Positions 8,407-17,371 of a stretch of DNA of 64,000 nucleotides are shown here, one piece after another. A program made the translations under genes and the position numbers. How positions within the stretch are numbered: position 1 is the stretch's first letter; each line of letters opens with the position of its first letter. This DNA is from JBMNGO01 sp050949885 (GTDB taxonomy: Bacteria; Bacillota; Syntrophomonadia; Syntrophomonadales; Syntrophomonadaceae), in contig JBMNGO010000005.1 in assembly GCA_050949885.1 (NCBI GenBank), positions 385,436 to 449,435 on the forward strand, read 5' to 3'. The notes beneath the pieces are model-generated. The model saw only the letters and a list, made by a program, of their open reading frames with translations. It was not told the origin of the DNA and did no database searches.

Positions 8407-8898
8407 ATGGACATTTTTAGAGTATTGGATGAGATTGAAGTGACAATAAAACAAGGGAAAAAGGTTCCGCTGGCCACGGGCAAGGTAATGGTGGAGAAAT
8501 ACCGACTTCTTGAGCTTCTTGACCGGCTAAGAGCTGTACTGCCGGAGGAACTGGAGACGGTCAGGCTCATTCTTGCTGAAAAGGATCGGATAGTAAAAGA
8601 AGCATGTGCTGAAGCAGACCAATACGTTGAACAATCACGGCAAAGAGCTAGTAAATTGGTAGAAAACAGTGAAATTACCCAGCAAGCCATGAAACTTTCG
8701 GAGGAGATAATACAAAAAGCGGAAATCCATGCGGAGAAAATTCGCAGTGAGGCAGTACAATATGCGGATAGGGTTCTTGAGCATGCTGACAGGGTTTTGA
8801 AGCGTTGTGAGGAGGCTCTATCCAATGGCCGGGAGGATTTAAATAGTATTCTGGAGGAAAAAAAATCAGGTTTTTCGGATTCTTACAACAACCAGTAA
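8407..8898 (+). CDS. Coiled-coil protein, F-type ATPase subunit B-like
   Basis: The 163-residue protein starts MDIFRVLDEIEVTIKQGKKV and continues as a long charged helix with many Glu, Lys, Arg and Ala. Proteins of this kind are common in Clostridia next to rsmD/coaD and are often labelled ATPase or ATP synthase subunit B-like because of the coiled coil; no nucleotide-binding motif is visible. It starts 6 bases after rsmD and overlaps the convergent ylbJ by 33 bases. The function is unknown; a DivIVA-like structural role is possible. Confidence 0.75.
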   Translation: MDIFRVLDEIEVTIKQGKKVPLATGKVMVEKYRLLELLDRLRAVLPEELETVRLILAEKDRIVKEACAEADQYVEQSRQRASKLVENSEITQQAMKLSEEIIQKAEIHAEKIRSEAVQYADRVLEHADRVLKRCEEALSNGREDLNSILEEKKSGFSDSYNNQ

Positions 8899-10038
8899 AC
8901 CTATAATTCCTAAACCGACGGCCAGGCAGAGCAAGGAATAAGACCAGGCGTCAAAAGCATAAAGAATCTTGTAGTAAGGCAGATCAACAGCTAAGCAGGA
9001 TACCCCGCGGGGAACGATAACAAAAGAGTAGCCCAAATAGGTTATTATCGAGGAAAAGACAATTTGTAGCAATCGCGACTGAAGATAAAAGGATAAACGT
9101 ACCGGAGTACCGGCTACTATACTAAGGATCTGGGCTATTATGGAGAAACCGCTGAAGGCCATTACAATGCTGGCTACCAGAAGTTTGGCCAGTAGATGAC
9201 CGTCGGTTGCAACTAATGTGTTTAAGCCTATAGTAATTTCAAAAATACCCATACTCATGCCATAGGCTATCTGGTAAGGCAGGCTTATTACAGGCAAGAG
9301 ATGCATAAAAGCTCTGGCAAATATATCCATGATTCCCCATACAGAAAGCATACGGGTGAGAATAGAGAAAAAGACAATAAAGCCGGCAATAGCCAGGATA
9401 TTTGAAACACTGCTTTTTATAGCCTTCCCCAGCAGCGACCCTATTCCGCCCTTTATGCGGGAACCAGTCTCGGCAAGAGAAAGGACAGCCTTGTGTAATA
9501 TATGACCTTTTAGATAATCGCTCTTGGTTTTACCAGACCTAAAGCCCCAACATAGTCCGACTAAGAGATTGGCCAGGTAATGAGACACTGCTAAGAGATA
9601 ACCAATAGTGGGAGACCCAAACATGCCTATACCTACAGCCCCAATAATGAATAAGGGGCTGGAATTATTGGTAAATGAGACTAGCCTTTCCATTTCTTCA
9701 CCAGTTAGCATGCCTTCATCGTACAAACGCTTACTCATTACTGCACCTACGGGAAACCCTGACGTGAAGCCCATGGCAACTACCAGCGAACTGCATCCGG
9801 GGAGGCCAAAAACAGGTCTCATGATTGGTTCCAATAGGATGCCCAGGAAGCGAACTAATCCCAGGCTGATTAAGAGTTCAGCCACGATGAAGAAAGGAAA
9901 CAAGGCTGGGAGAATGGTTAAAGCCCACAACATAAATGCATCTTTGGCAGCACCAATGGTCTGTGCAGGGTTAGATACCATAAAGAAAGCAATAATTAGT
10001 ATAATAGTGTTATAAATAATTGGTCTGAATATTCCCAC
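8866..10038 (-). CDS. ylbJ: Sporulation integral membrane protein YlbJ (SpoVV)
   Basis: The 390-residue, strongly hydrophobic protein has about ten membrane segments and nucleoside-transporter (gate) motifs such as GFTSGFPVGAVMSKRLYDEG and SFTNNSSPLFIIGAVG. In Bacillus, YlbJ/SpoVV sits in the outer forespore membrane and moves dipicolinic acid from mother cell to forespore. It is on the opposite strand to its neighbours, unlike the Bacillus order where ylbH-coaD-ylbJ-ylbK run together. Mother-cell sigma-E control is expected from the family but no promoter was identified. Confidence 0.9.
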   Translation of the reverse strand: MGIFRPIIYNTIILIIAFFMVSNPAQTIGAAKDAFMLWALTILPALFPFFIVAELLISLGLVRFLGILLEPIMRPVFGLPGCSSLVVAMGFTSGFPVGAVMSKRLYDEGMLTGEEMERLVSFTNNSSPLFIIGAVGIGMFGSPTIGYLLAVSHYLANLLVGLCWGFRSGKTKSDYLKGHILHKAVLSLAETGSRIKGGIGSLLGKAIKSSVSNILAIAGFIVFFSILTRMLSVWGIMDIFARAFMHLLPVISLPYQIAYGMSMGIFEITIGLNTLVATDGHLLAKLLVASIVMAFSGFSIIAQILSIVAGTPVRLSFYLQSRLLQIVFSSIITYLGYSFVIVPRGVSCLAVDLPYYKILYAFDAWSYSLLCLAVGLGIIGLLVVVRIRKT

Positions 10039-10122
10039 TTAAATGGTAACCTCGCTTTTTCTATACAAAAATATATGCGCTTTTTTGAGGCTTAGAAGTA
10101 ATACCCACAGGGAGGAATCAAT

Positions 10123-10914
10123 GTGAAGGGAAAAGGCATTGGAAAAGTCGCCCTGGTTCTGAGCGCCGGCAGTGCACGGGGCCTGGCTCATATTGGAGTA
10201 ATACAAGTTTTGGAGGAAAACCAGATACCCTTTGATCTTATTATTGGGTGCAGTATGGGAGCTATGGTTGGTTCTCTATATGCTTGTGACGTAGATTTTG
10301 TAATGTTGGGCAAGATGTTGGACCATATGAATACCAGTATCTTATTCGATATTCATGTTCCCCGCAAAGGATTCATTTCCGGGAAAAAGATTGATTACTT
10401 TTTGAACTTGCTTACCAAGAGTAAATCCTTCGATGAACTCAACACCAAGTTGATCCTGGTGGCAACCGATTTGGTTTCCGGAAATAGAGTTCTGTTGGAG
10501 GAAGGAAAGGTAGCAGAAGCTGTGAGAGCCAGCATTTCTATTCCAGGCATTTTTTATCCGGTGGAAAAGGACGGCATGATTCTGGTAGATGGGGCGGTAA
10601 CGGATCGCTTGCCCATAGAGGTTGCATACCAGCGCGGCGCTAGTTTGGTAATCGCTTCTGATGTATGGGGGACCTACTGCCCGGCCCGAATTAGGAACAC
10701 CCTTGATGTTATAATGGTTTCTTTAGACATCATGCAGAAATGCCAGGTAAGTGCAAGTGATGAGCAAAACTGTGTTATAATTCGGCCAGATGTAGCAATG
10801 TTTTCTTCCCGAGATTTCCATAAATCAAGAAAACTCATTGAACTGGGCCGGCAAGCAGCGGAAGAAAAGCTGGATGAGATTTTGGAAAAGATTGAGCTCT
10901 TAGGTAAAAACTAG
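10123..10914 (+). CDS. Patatin-like phospholipase (YlbK/RssA family)
   Basis: This is a 263-residue patatin-fold lipid acyl hydrolase. The nucleophile elbow GCSMG puts the catalytic serine at 44, the oxyanion-hole motif GSARG lies at 16-20, and the catalytic Asp is in DGAVTD (Asp156). No signal peptide is seen, so it acts in the cytoplasm. It has a GTG start after AGGGAGG. It corresponds to ylbK of Bacillus by position, between ylbJ and ylbM. It is convergent with tmcAL with a 4-base overlap. The substrate is unknown. Confidence 0.88.
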   Translation: MKGKGIGKVALVLSAGSARGLAHIGVIQVLEENQIPFDLIIGCSMGAMVGSLYACDVDFVMLGKMLDHMNTSILFDIHVPRKGFISGKKIDYFLNLLTKSKSFDELNTKLILVATDLVSGNRVLLEEGKVAEAVRASISIPGIFYPVEKDGMILVDGAVTDRLPIEVAYQRGASLVIASDVWGTYCPARIRNTLDVIMVSLDIMQKCQVSASDEQNCVIIRPDVAMFSSRDFHKSRKLIELGRQAAEEKLDEILEKIELLGKN

Positions 10915-12152
10915 ATGCGGATGGGAGCTAAAGTAAAGTCGCTTCCCCCCATGCGCTCATGCATGCTGGGATATAGCAGGCTGTAAATATCGGTAGCACA
11001 AACATCAAAACGGAGCATTTGGCTCAGGTGCTCATCAGGGCCGTTTAAAGCCTTTCGCAAATCTTTACCTCTATTTAACAACTTCAGTGATGATTTTTCG
11101 TTTATCTTTTGCAATATTTGTTGGCCATGGGAATTAAATGCTAAAGGGTGAATATACAGGGGTCCTATAGCATCAAATTGTACAGCTGTTTTTTTGGTCA
11201 GATTAAAAAGGATATATAAAAGAGACCGGTTAATACGAGTCAAGCTGTAACGCTTGGATTTTACTGCTGCCAACAAATCTTTAAGGCTGGCACTAAAAGC
11301 AGCTGCATCTTTAAAGCGATTCTCCAGCCCTTCCGTAACGTCCAATATTTCCGACAGTTCTCTTGTGCTTATTAACCGCAGACGGGCGAGGATTATCTGC
11401 TCCAGGGAATCCACGAAAACAGGACACCTGCCGCAAGATATTTCTTGCTGGATAATGTTGAAGGAGCTTTCGGGCAAAAAGGGGTGAATTTTTTCTGGGC
11501 CGAATGTCATCAGACCATTGCGAATGGCAGTGGCACTGGCGAAGGCACTGAGTTCATCGCTATGGTAAGACGTTCCGGTTCGTTTAATGGTAATAGGTAT
11601 TAAGGGTAGCTTTTGTTCCTGTATAATCCGAAGATATTCCAGGGCCAGTATATTGTTTGGTGCAGAAAGGATCTCAGCAATACCGTCAATATTGGAAAAA
11701 TATTGTTCTAAAGCCTTGGCCCGTGCAACGGGAAAACTGAGACCCAAGGAAAGCTGTTTTTTTAATTGCTGTTGGAATTCCTCGGGCTCTTCAGTAATGA
11801 TTTGCGATATCTCTTGGAGATTTTGGAGATTGCCATGTTCACTGCCAAAGGCTATATGGGTAACTACTCCGGTTCTGGCCAGAAGTTCAACAGCTCCCCG
11901 GGCGAAATAATAGGCACTGCGGACAGCAAAACAGAAGGGTAGCTCCAGAACCAGATCGGCACCACCTAAAATAGCCATTTGGGCTCGAGCCCACTTATTG
12001 CACATCGCCGGTTGGCCTCTTTGCAGAAAATTGCCGCTCATAACACAGATAACAGATTCAAAATCTCCCAGGTGATTTTTTGCTTGTTCTAGGAGATAAC
12101 CGTGACCGTTATGGAAAGGATTAAATTCCGCAACTACTCCAAGTACCGACAT
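10911..12152 (-). CDS. tmcAL: tRNA(Met) cytidine acetate ligase TmcAL (YlbM)
   Basis: TmcAL makes N4-acetylcytidine at position 34 of elongator tRNA(Met) using acetate and ATP. The nucleotidyltransferase motif GVVAEFNPFHNGH, an HxGH variant, is at the N-terminus. The 413-residue length fits. The second ATG (12152) is chosen as start because a GAGG site lies 6 bases before it, whereas the ATG at 12164 overlaps that site. It is divergent from pta-ackA, which makes and consumes acetate. Confidence 0.9.
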   Translation of the reverse strand: MSVLGVVAEFNPFHNGHGYLLEQAKNHLGDFESVICVMSGNFLQRGQPAMCNKWARAQMAILGGADLVLELPFCFAVRSAYYFARGAVELLARTGVVTHIAFGSEHGNLQNLQEISQIITEEPEEFQQQLKKQLSLGLSFPVARAKALEQYFSNIDGIAEILSAPNNILALEYLRIIQEQKLPLIPITIKRTGTSYHSDELSAFASATAIRNGLMTFGPEKIHPFLPESSFNIIQQEISCGRCPVFVDSLEQIILARLRLISTRELSEILDVTEGLENRFKDAAAFSASLKDLLAAVKSKRYSLTRINRSLLYILFNLTKKTAVQFDAIGPLYIHPLAFNSHGQQILQKINEKSSLKLLNRGKDLRKALNGPDEHLSQMLRFDVCATDIYSLLYPSMHERMGGSDFTLAPIRI

Positions 12153-12263
12153 GTTGTTCCTCATTTCTAACAGCAGATTATGTAAATTTTATCACTAATT
12201 CAATATTTGTGCTAAAATTAACTGAGAATTGACGTTTTATTTTTTTGAAAGGGAGGCAAGAAG

Positions 12264-13256
12264 ATGAGTTTGTTGGAGGAGATCAAAGAAAAAGCGTCAA
12301 CAAAGGGGAAAACAATCGTTCTGCCTGAGGGAACTGAGGAAAGAACCTTGCAGGCCATCAAAACCATCGTAGCAAAGAAAATTGCACACCCAATCCTTTT
12401 GGGCAATGAGAGCGAAATCAGGGGCAAGGCGGAAAAGGTAGGTGCTGACCTGTCCGGAGCCGAAATAATTGAACCTGCTAAAGCTGCATTTTTCGATGAC
12501 TTTGTGCAGGCCTTTTATGAAATGCGTAAGGACAAGGGAGTTGACCTGGACAAAGCCAGGAATACAATGCTTAATCCGCTTTTCTTTGCTTCTATGATGG
12601 TTAAAATGGACAAGGCTGACGGGGAAGTTGCAGGTGCCGAGAATACTACTGGTGATGTATTACGTCCTGCTTTGCAGATTATAAAGACTGCCCCGGGAAT
12701 TTCATCAGTTTCAGGTTCATTTATTATGATTGTCCCCAATTGCGAATTTGGCGAAAAAGGAACCTTTGTTTTCGCCGATTGTGCAGTGACGCCAGTACCA
12801 ACAGCAGAGCAGATGGCAGAGTTTGCCCAAGTCTCTTCCCAAACGGCTGTAGATGTTTGTGGAATTCAAGACCCCAAAGTAGGAATGCTGTCCTTCTCTA
12901 CCAAAGGAAGTGCCAGCCATGAACTTGTTGACAAAGTTGCACAGGCAACCCAGATTGCTAAAGAAAGGTTCCCCCATTTAAAAATTGATGGTGAGTTTCA
13001 AGCTGATGCGGCAATGGTTCCCAAAGTTGGGTCCTCCAAAGCCCCTGGCAGCCCTGTTGCTGGATCCTGTAATGTACTGATATTCCCTGATCTGCAGGCT
13101 GGAAATATCGGTTACAAACTGGTGCAGAGGCTTGCTAAAGCTGAAGCCATAGGCCCAATCTTACAGGGCATTGCTAAACCCGTAAATGACCTTTCGAGAG
13201 GCTGTAGTGTAGAAGATATTGTTAATGTGGTGGCGATTACTGCAGTAAAAGGGTAA
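12264..13256 (+). CDS. pta: Phosphate acetyltransferase
   Basis: Pta interconverts acetyl-CoA and acetyl phosphate. The 330-residue, single-domain form is seen, with family segments GKTIVLPEGTEERTL, AGAENTTGDVLRPALQ and VAGSCNVLIFPDLQAGNIGYK. It pairs with ackA 47 bases downstream to give the substrate-level phosphorylation module that makes ATP and acetate. A GGGAGG site precedes the ATG. Confidence 0.96.
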   Translation: MSLLEEIKEKASTKGKTIVLPEGTEERTLQAIKTIVAKKIAHPILLGNESEIRGKAEKVGADLSGAEIIEPAKAAFFDDFVQAFYEMRKDKGVDLDKARNTMLNPLFFASMMVKMDKADGEVAGAENTTGDVLRPALQIIKTAPGISSVSGSFIMIVPNCEFGEKGTFVFADCAVTPVPTAEQMAEFAQVSSQTAVDVCGIQDPKVGMLSFSTKGSASHELVDKVAQATQIAKERFPHLKIDGEFQADAAMVPKVGSSKAPGSPVAGSCNVLIFPDLQAGNIGYKLVQRLAKAEAIGPILQGIAKPVNDLSRGCSVEDIVNVVAITAVKG

Positions 13257-13303
13257 TTAATAGTCCTTTTAATAAACCGAGTTTTAAGGAGGTATCTTAC
13301 GTA

Positions 13304-14497
13304 ATGAAGGTTCTGGTTGTTAATGCTGGAAGTTCGTCAATCAAGTATCAGGTATTTGATATGACTGATGAGTCTGTTTTGGCCAAGGGATTAGTTGACA
13401 GGGTGGGGATACCTGGTACCACCCTGGAGCATAAACCTACCGGGAAAGAAGAAGTAGTAATTAAAAAAGACCTGCCTGACCATACTGCTGGAATGGCTCT
13501 GGTTCTCGAAGTGCTGGTCAATGAAGAATATGGAGTTATCAAGAGCATGGATGAAATCGGCGCAGTTGGTCACCGGGTGGTCCATGGCGGTGAGGCCTTT
13601 GCTGAGTCGGTAGTAATAGATGATAATGTTAAGAAAGTTATCAGGGATTGCTTTGAAATAGCTCCTCTCCATAATCCTCCAAATTTAATGGGCATTGAGG
13701 CCTGTCAAAAATTGATGCCTAATGTAGTGCATGTAGCAGTGATGGACACAGCTTTCCATCAGACCATGAAACCTGCCAATTATATGTATGCTTTGCCTTA
13801 CGAAGTTTACGAAAAATTCCGCATCAGAAGATATGGGTTCCATGGTACTTCTCATTATTATGTTTCCCACCGGGCAGCCGATATGCTGGGTAAACCTTAT
13901 GACGAATGCAAAATCATTACCCTGCATCTGGGCAACGGAGGAAGTATGGCAGCCATTAAAGGTGGCCAGGTTGTAGAGACTTCCATGGGATATACTCCTT
14001 TGGAAGGTTTGGTAATGGGTACCCGTTCCGGTGATATTGACCCGGCTATTGTATTTACTTTAATGGATAAATTGGGAATGGACTCCACTGAAGCCAACAA
14101 CTACTTTAACAAAAAGTGCGGCATGTTAGGACTGTCTGGAGTATCCAATGACCTCAGAGATGTCCTGGAAGCTGCTGCTTCAGGTAATGAAAGAGCTCAA
14201 ATAGCTCTGGATGTCTACTATAATGCGGTTAGAGGTTATATTGGCAATTATATGGCCAAGCTAAACGGATGCGATTGCCTGGTTTTCACTGCCGGGGTTG
14301 GTGAAAACGGGATAGAAGTACGTGAAAACATTTGTAAAGATTTAGATGCATTAGGAATTAAATTGGATACCGAAAAGAATAAGGTAAGAGGAAAAGAAGT
14401 TGATGTAGCTACAAGCGACTCCAAAATACGTATTTTTGTAATTCCTACCAACGAAGAACTGGTTATTGCTCGTGATACATTTAGACTAGCCCAGTAA
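13304..14497 (+). CDS. ackA: Acetate kinase
   Basis: AckA makes ATP and acetate from acetyl phosphate. The 397-residue protein carries both family signatures: VVNAGSSSIKYQ at the N-terminus and GHRVVHGGE near residue 88. It also has the ASKHA phosphate motifs TLHLGNGGSM and FTAGVGENG. It forms an operon with pta and is closed by a hairpin. In fatty-acid-oxidising syntrophs this pair is the main ATP-yielding step; that role here is inference. Confidence 0.97.
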   Translation: MKVLVVNAGSSSIKYQVFDMTDESVLAKGLVDRVGIPGTTLEHKPTGKEEVVIKKDLPDHTAGMALVLEVLVNEEYGVIKSMDEIGAVGHRVVHGGEAFAESVVIDDNVKKVIRDCFEIAPLHNPPNLMGIEACQKLMPNVVHVAVMDTAFHQTMKPANYMYALPYEVYEKFRIRRYGFHGTSHYYVSHRAADMLGKPYDECKIITLHLGNGGSMAAIKGGQVVETSMGYTPLEGLVMGTRSGDIDPAIVFTLMDKLGMDSTEANNYFNKKCGMLGLSGVSNDLRDVLEAAASGNERAQIALDVYYNAVRGYIGNYMAKLNGCDCLVFTAGVGENGIEVRENICKDLDALGIKLDTEKNKVRGKEVDVATSDSKIRIFVIPTNEELVIARDTFRLAQ

Positions 14498-14513
14498 ACC
14501 TTTGATTATTAAT

Positions 14514-14540
14514 GAGGCGGGGCGTTGGCTCCGCCTCCTT
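14514..14540 (+). terminator. Terminator after ackA
   Basis: A GC-rich stem (GAGGCGG 14514-14520 with CCGCCTC 14531-14537) lies 17 bases after the ackA stop; the trailing T-run is short (CTTCC). Confidence 0.65.
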
Positions 14541-14572
14541 CCATGCAAAAAACTAAGGAGTTTCTTGATTTA

Positions 14573-14602
14573 TTGACAATAATAAGGGCAGAATACTATA
14601 AT
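14573..14602 (+). promoter_or_regulatory. Sigma-A promoter for the ylbN-rpmF-plsX operon
   Basis: TTGACA (14573-14578) and TATAAT (14597-14602), both perfect consensus hexamers, are spaced 18 bases apart. The promoter stands 29 bases before the ylbN start, after the ackA terminator. Confidence 0.85.
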
Positions 14603-14631
14603 AAATCGTGGATTCCCGTGGGGTGTGGGTT

Positions 14632-15135
14632 ATGAAAATCAACCTGAAAAACTTGAAAAAAAATCATACCCATCTGGTAGAATTTGAATTTCAGACAACC
14701 GGCAGGGAGGAACTGCTGGCCAGTACCGGGGGAGTGTTTGCAGAACCTATTAATACCCATCTGACTGTTGAAAACACCGGAGAATTATTGGTTGGCCACG
14801 GTACAATAAAGACAACTCTTCAGATGCCATGTTCGCGTTGTTTAAAGGAGATTTCCTGGCCAATTAGGGCAGAGTTTGATTTTAGTATAAAAAATCCTTG
14901 GTTGAACCGGCATTTAGATGAAGATGAGGCTATTATTTTTTGCTCTCCGGATACAGTGGATATCAGGTCCGGTGTGGAAGAAGCCATTGTAATGGCTATA
15001 CCTTTAGCTCCGGTTTGCAGCAGTAAATGCCAGGGGTTATGTCCCATTTGCGGCAAAAACCGGAATGAGGCGGCTTGCCAGTGTAAAGATCAGGAAATTG
15101 ACCCTCGCTGGGAAAAACTACAAAATTTTAGGTAG
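14632..15135 (+). CDS. ylbN: DUF177 protein YlbN (YceD family)
   Basis: The 167-residue protein belongs to the YceD/DUF177 family encoded just before rpmF in most bacteria, with the CSRC motif near residue 66 and a C-terminal Cys cluster (CSSKCQGLCPICGKN). Family members have been linked to 23S rRNA accumulation and ribosome assembly. ATG 14632 is chosen because it gives MKINLKNLKK, the usual family start; the GTG at 14608 lies too near the promoter start site. It precedes rpmF by 16 bases. Confidence 0.88.
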   Translation: MKINLKNLKKNHTHLVEFEFQTTGREELLASTGGVFAEPINTHLTVENTGELLVGHGTIKTTLQMPCSRCLKEISWPIRAEFDFSIKNPWLNRHLDEDEAIIFCSPDTVDIRSGVEEAIVMAIPLAPVCSSKCQGLCPICGKNRNEAACQCKDQEIDPRWEKLQNFR

Positions 15136-15151
15136 GAAGGAGGTTATTGCA

Positions 15152-15322
15152 ATGGGTGTTCCAAAAAGAAGACAATCACATGCCCGCAAAAACAAGAGGC
15201 GTTCCGAATGGAGTAAATTGGATAAACCCGGGCTGGTTGAGTGTCCTCAGTGTCATGAACCTAAATTGCCTCATCGTGCTTGCATAAATTGTGGATTTTA
15301 CAAGGGAAGAAACGTCATGTAA
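15152..15322 (+). CDS. rpmF: 50S ribosomal protein L32
   Basis: The 56-residue protein begins MGVPKRRQSHARKNKRRS and has a zinc-type CPQC...CINC pair, as in many L32 proteins. The start at 15152 follows GGAAGGAGG. It lies between ylbN and plsX as in almost all Firmicutes. Confidence 0.97.
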   Translation: MGVPKRRQSHARKNKRRSEWSKLDKPGLVECPQCHEPKLPHRACINCGFYKGRNVM

Positions 15323-15407
15323 TAGCAGTTTAAGGCTTCGAAAAGTAAGGGAATTATACTTTTTAGAATAATTACTTACTTTTTGTTTTTTATTAAGGGG
15401 GGACAAG

Positions 15408-16361
15408 ATGAAGGTTGCTGTCGATGTCATGGGAGGAGATTTTGCTCCTGAAGAAATTGTTGCCGGAGCCCTCTGGTGGGGAAGGGAAAACCCTGCCGAG
15501 CAGTTGCTGCTGGTGGGTCGGCAAGATATAATCATTGCCGAGTTAGAAAAATATACTTATGATAAATCGCAAATCCAGATAATACCTGCTTCTCAAATCA
15601 TTGAGATGGATGAGGCACCCGCAATGGCCTTACGCAAGAAAAAAGACTCATCCATCGTTGTTGCCACCGGGCTGGTAAAACAAAATCTGGCAGATGCGGT
15701 AGTTTCTTGCGGTAATACTGGTGCCCAGATGGCAGCAGCCCTGTTCCTTCTAGGCAGGATGGAAAAAGTAGAAAGATCTCCAATAGTTACATCTATCCCT
15801 ACCGTAACAGGGAAACCTTCGTTATTAATGGATATCGGAGCCAATGTGGACTGTAAACCGGGGCAGCTTGTGCAGTTTGCTCTCCTGGGTAAAGCTTATG
15901 CATCTATTTTAGGTGTTGACAATCCTAAAATTGGTCTACTAAACAATGGTGAAGAAGAAACCAAGGGGAACTCAACTGCGGTTGAGACCTACCAGCTTAT
16001 GAGGAATACGAAAAACCTGAATTTTATAGGCAATATTGAAGGCCGAGATATATTTAGCGGAAAATGTGATGTAATAGTCTGTGATGGTTTTGTCGGAAAT
16101 ATTCTTCTCAAATCCCTAGAGGGGGTTACCATGTTTATTGCCCGACAGGTTATGAAGGAGTTGGGGAAAATTCCTTCGGTTTTTGAAAGCCTTGATTATG
16201 CTAAGGTAGGGGGCGCCCCCCTTTTAGGAGTAAATGGAATAAGCATAGTATGTCATGGCAGTTCCAAAAGAGAAGCGGTTTTTAATGGCATCAAGGTAGC
16301 CCAGGAGTGTTTTAAGAAAGATATTATCAAGCTGCAACATGTGGAGATTGCTGCTTATTAG
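15408..16361 (+). CDS. plsX: Phosphate acyltransferase PlsX
   Basis: PlsX converts acyl-ACP to acyl-phosphate, the donor for phosphatidic acid synthesis. The 317-residue protein has the family start MKVAVDVMGGDFAPEEIV and the segments VSCGNTGAQMAA and LMDIGANVDCKP. It stands upstream of acpP, the gene for its acyl carrier partner. The acyl-phosphate pool it uses can also be fed by FakA encoded at 2201. An AAGGGGGG site precedes the ATG. Confidence 0.95.
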   Translation: MKVAVDVMGGDFAPEEIVAGALWWGRENPAEQLLLVGRQDIIIAELEKYTYDKSQIQIIPASQIIEMDEAPAMALRKKKDSSIVVATGLVKQNLADAVVSCGNTGAQMAAALFLLGRMEKVERSPIVTSIPTVTGKPSLLMDIGANVDCKPGQLVQFALLGKAYASILGVDNPKIGLLNNGEEETKGNSTAVETYQLMRNTKNLNFIGNIEGRDIFSGKCDVIVCDGFVGNILLKSLEGVTMFIARQVMKELGKIPSVFESLDYAKVGGAPLLGVNGISIVCHGSSKREAVFNGIKVAQECFKKDIIKLQHVEIAAY

Positions 16362-16393
16362 CCAAGATTAGTAAAAGGAAGGATTGGTTGTCA

Positions 16394-16654
16394 ATGCAAG
16401 ATTATGAAGAGTTTGTTGAAGTAGCTAGAAGAATACTTGCTGAGCAGATCAATTTAAATCCTGCCGACATCGATATTGATTCCGAGTTATCCACTTTGGA
16501 TCTGGACTCCATAGATATTGTGGAGATGGTAATGGCTTTGGAAGATATTTATGATGTTGAATTCCCTGAGGAAATTATTGACGATTATCCTACATTAGGT
16601 TCCATGTTTAGTGCTCTTTACGAATATTTGCAACAGGTGAAAAATGAAGAATAA
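16394..16654 (+). CDS. acpP: Acyl carrier protein
   Basis: This 86-residue acidic protein has the 4'-phosphopantetheine attachment motif LDLDSIDIVEM, with the modified Ser after LD. The SID replaces the usual SLD, as in a minority of ACPs. It carries growing acyl chains in fatty acid synthesis. ATG 16394 is taken as the start; a TTG at 16388 is nearer the GGAAGG site and cannot be excluded. It overlaps rnc by 11 bases. Confidence 0.92.
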   Translation: MQDYEEFVEVARRILAEQINLNPADIDIDSELSTLDLDSIDIVEMVMALEDIYDVEFPEEIIDDYPTLGSMFSALYEYLQQVKNEE

Positions 16655-17366
16655 TAAAGAAAAGGCATTAGAGTTTATTAAAGACCATCACATTAATATT
16701 GATAATGACAGGCTGATACTTATGGCCCTTACCCATCCTTCATACGCCCAGGAAAGGAATTCCGTTGCCAATAATCAGCGGTTGGAATTCCTAGGGGATG
16801 CAGTATTAAATCTAGTGGTAGCAGAGTATCTTTATAAACATTTCTGTGACAAGGCAGAAGGAGAACTAACCAAGATCAGGGCCAAAGTGGTATGTGAAAA
16901 AGCCCTGGTCGGCTTTGCTTCCCGGATTAACCTGGGAAACTATATTTTGCTGGGCAAAGGCGAAGAAATGTCAGGTGGAAGGCGAAGAAAGTCCATACTG
17001 GCTGATACCACAGAAGCAATAATCGGAGCTATTTACCTGCAAAATGGATATGAAAGTGCCCGGGATTTTGTACTGCTGCATATGCAAACGGTAATAGAGG
17101 AAACCGCCCAGGGTGATTACCAGGATTACAAGTCCCGTTTGCAGGAAATTGTCCAGGGTATAAGCAAAGAAAACATTACTTACTCAATTTTGGAAGAGAG
17201 TGGGCCTGCCCATGCGAAAAACTTCGTAGCCGGAGTTTTCCATAAAGGGAACCTCTTGGCTACTGGAGAGGGGAGAAGCAAAAAAGAGGCCGAGCAACAC
17301 TCAGCCGAAAAGGTAATAAAATCGGATCATTTACTGGAAGCCATAATCAGAGATAAGGATCTGTAG
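16644..17366 (+). CDS. rnc: Ribonuclease III
   Basis: RNase III cuts double-stranded RNA, including rRNA precursors. The 240-residue protein has the signature NQRLEFLGDAVLNLVVAEYL, the second acidic site ADTTEAIIGAIYL, and a C-terminal double-stranded RNA-binding domain with the KKEAEQ motif. It overlaps acpP and is followed 5 bases later by a radical-SAM gene, then smc, a common clostridial order. Confidence 0.96.
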   Translation: MKNNKEKALEFIKDHHINIDNDRLILMALTHPSYAQERNSVANNQRLEFLGDAVLNLVVAEYLYKHFCDKAEGELTKIRAKVVCEKALVGFASRINLGNYILLGKGEEMSGGRRRKSILADTTEAIIGAIYLQNGYESARDFVLLHMQTVIEETAQGDYQDYKSRLQEIVQGISKENITYSILEESGPAHAKNFVAGVFHKGNLLATGEGRSKKEAEQHSAEKVIKSDHLLEAIIRDKDL

Positions 17367-17371
17367 CAATA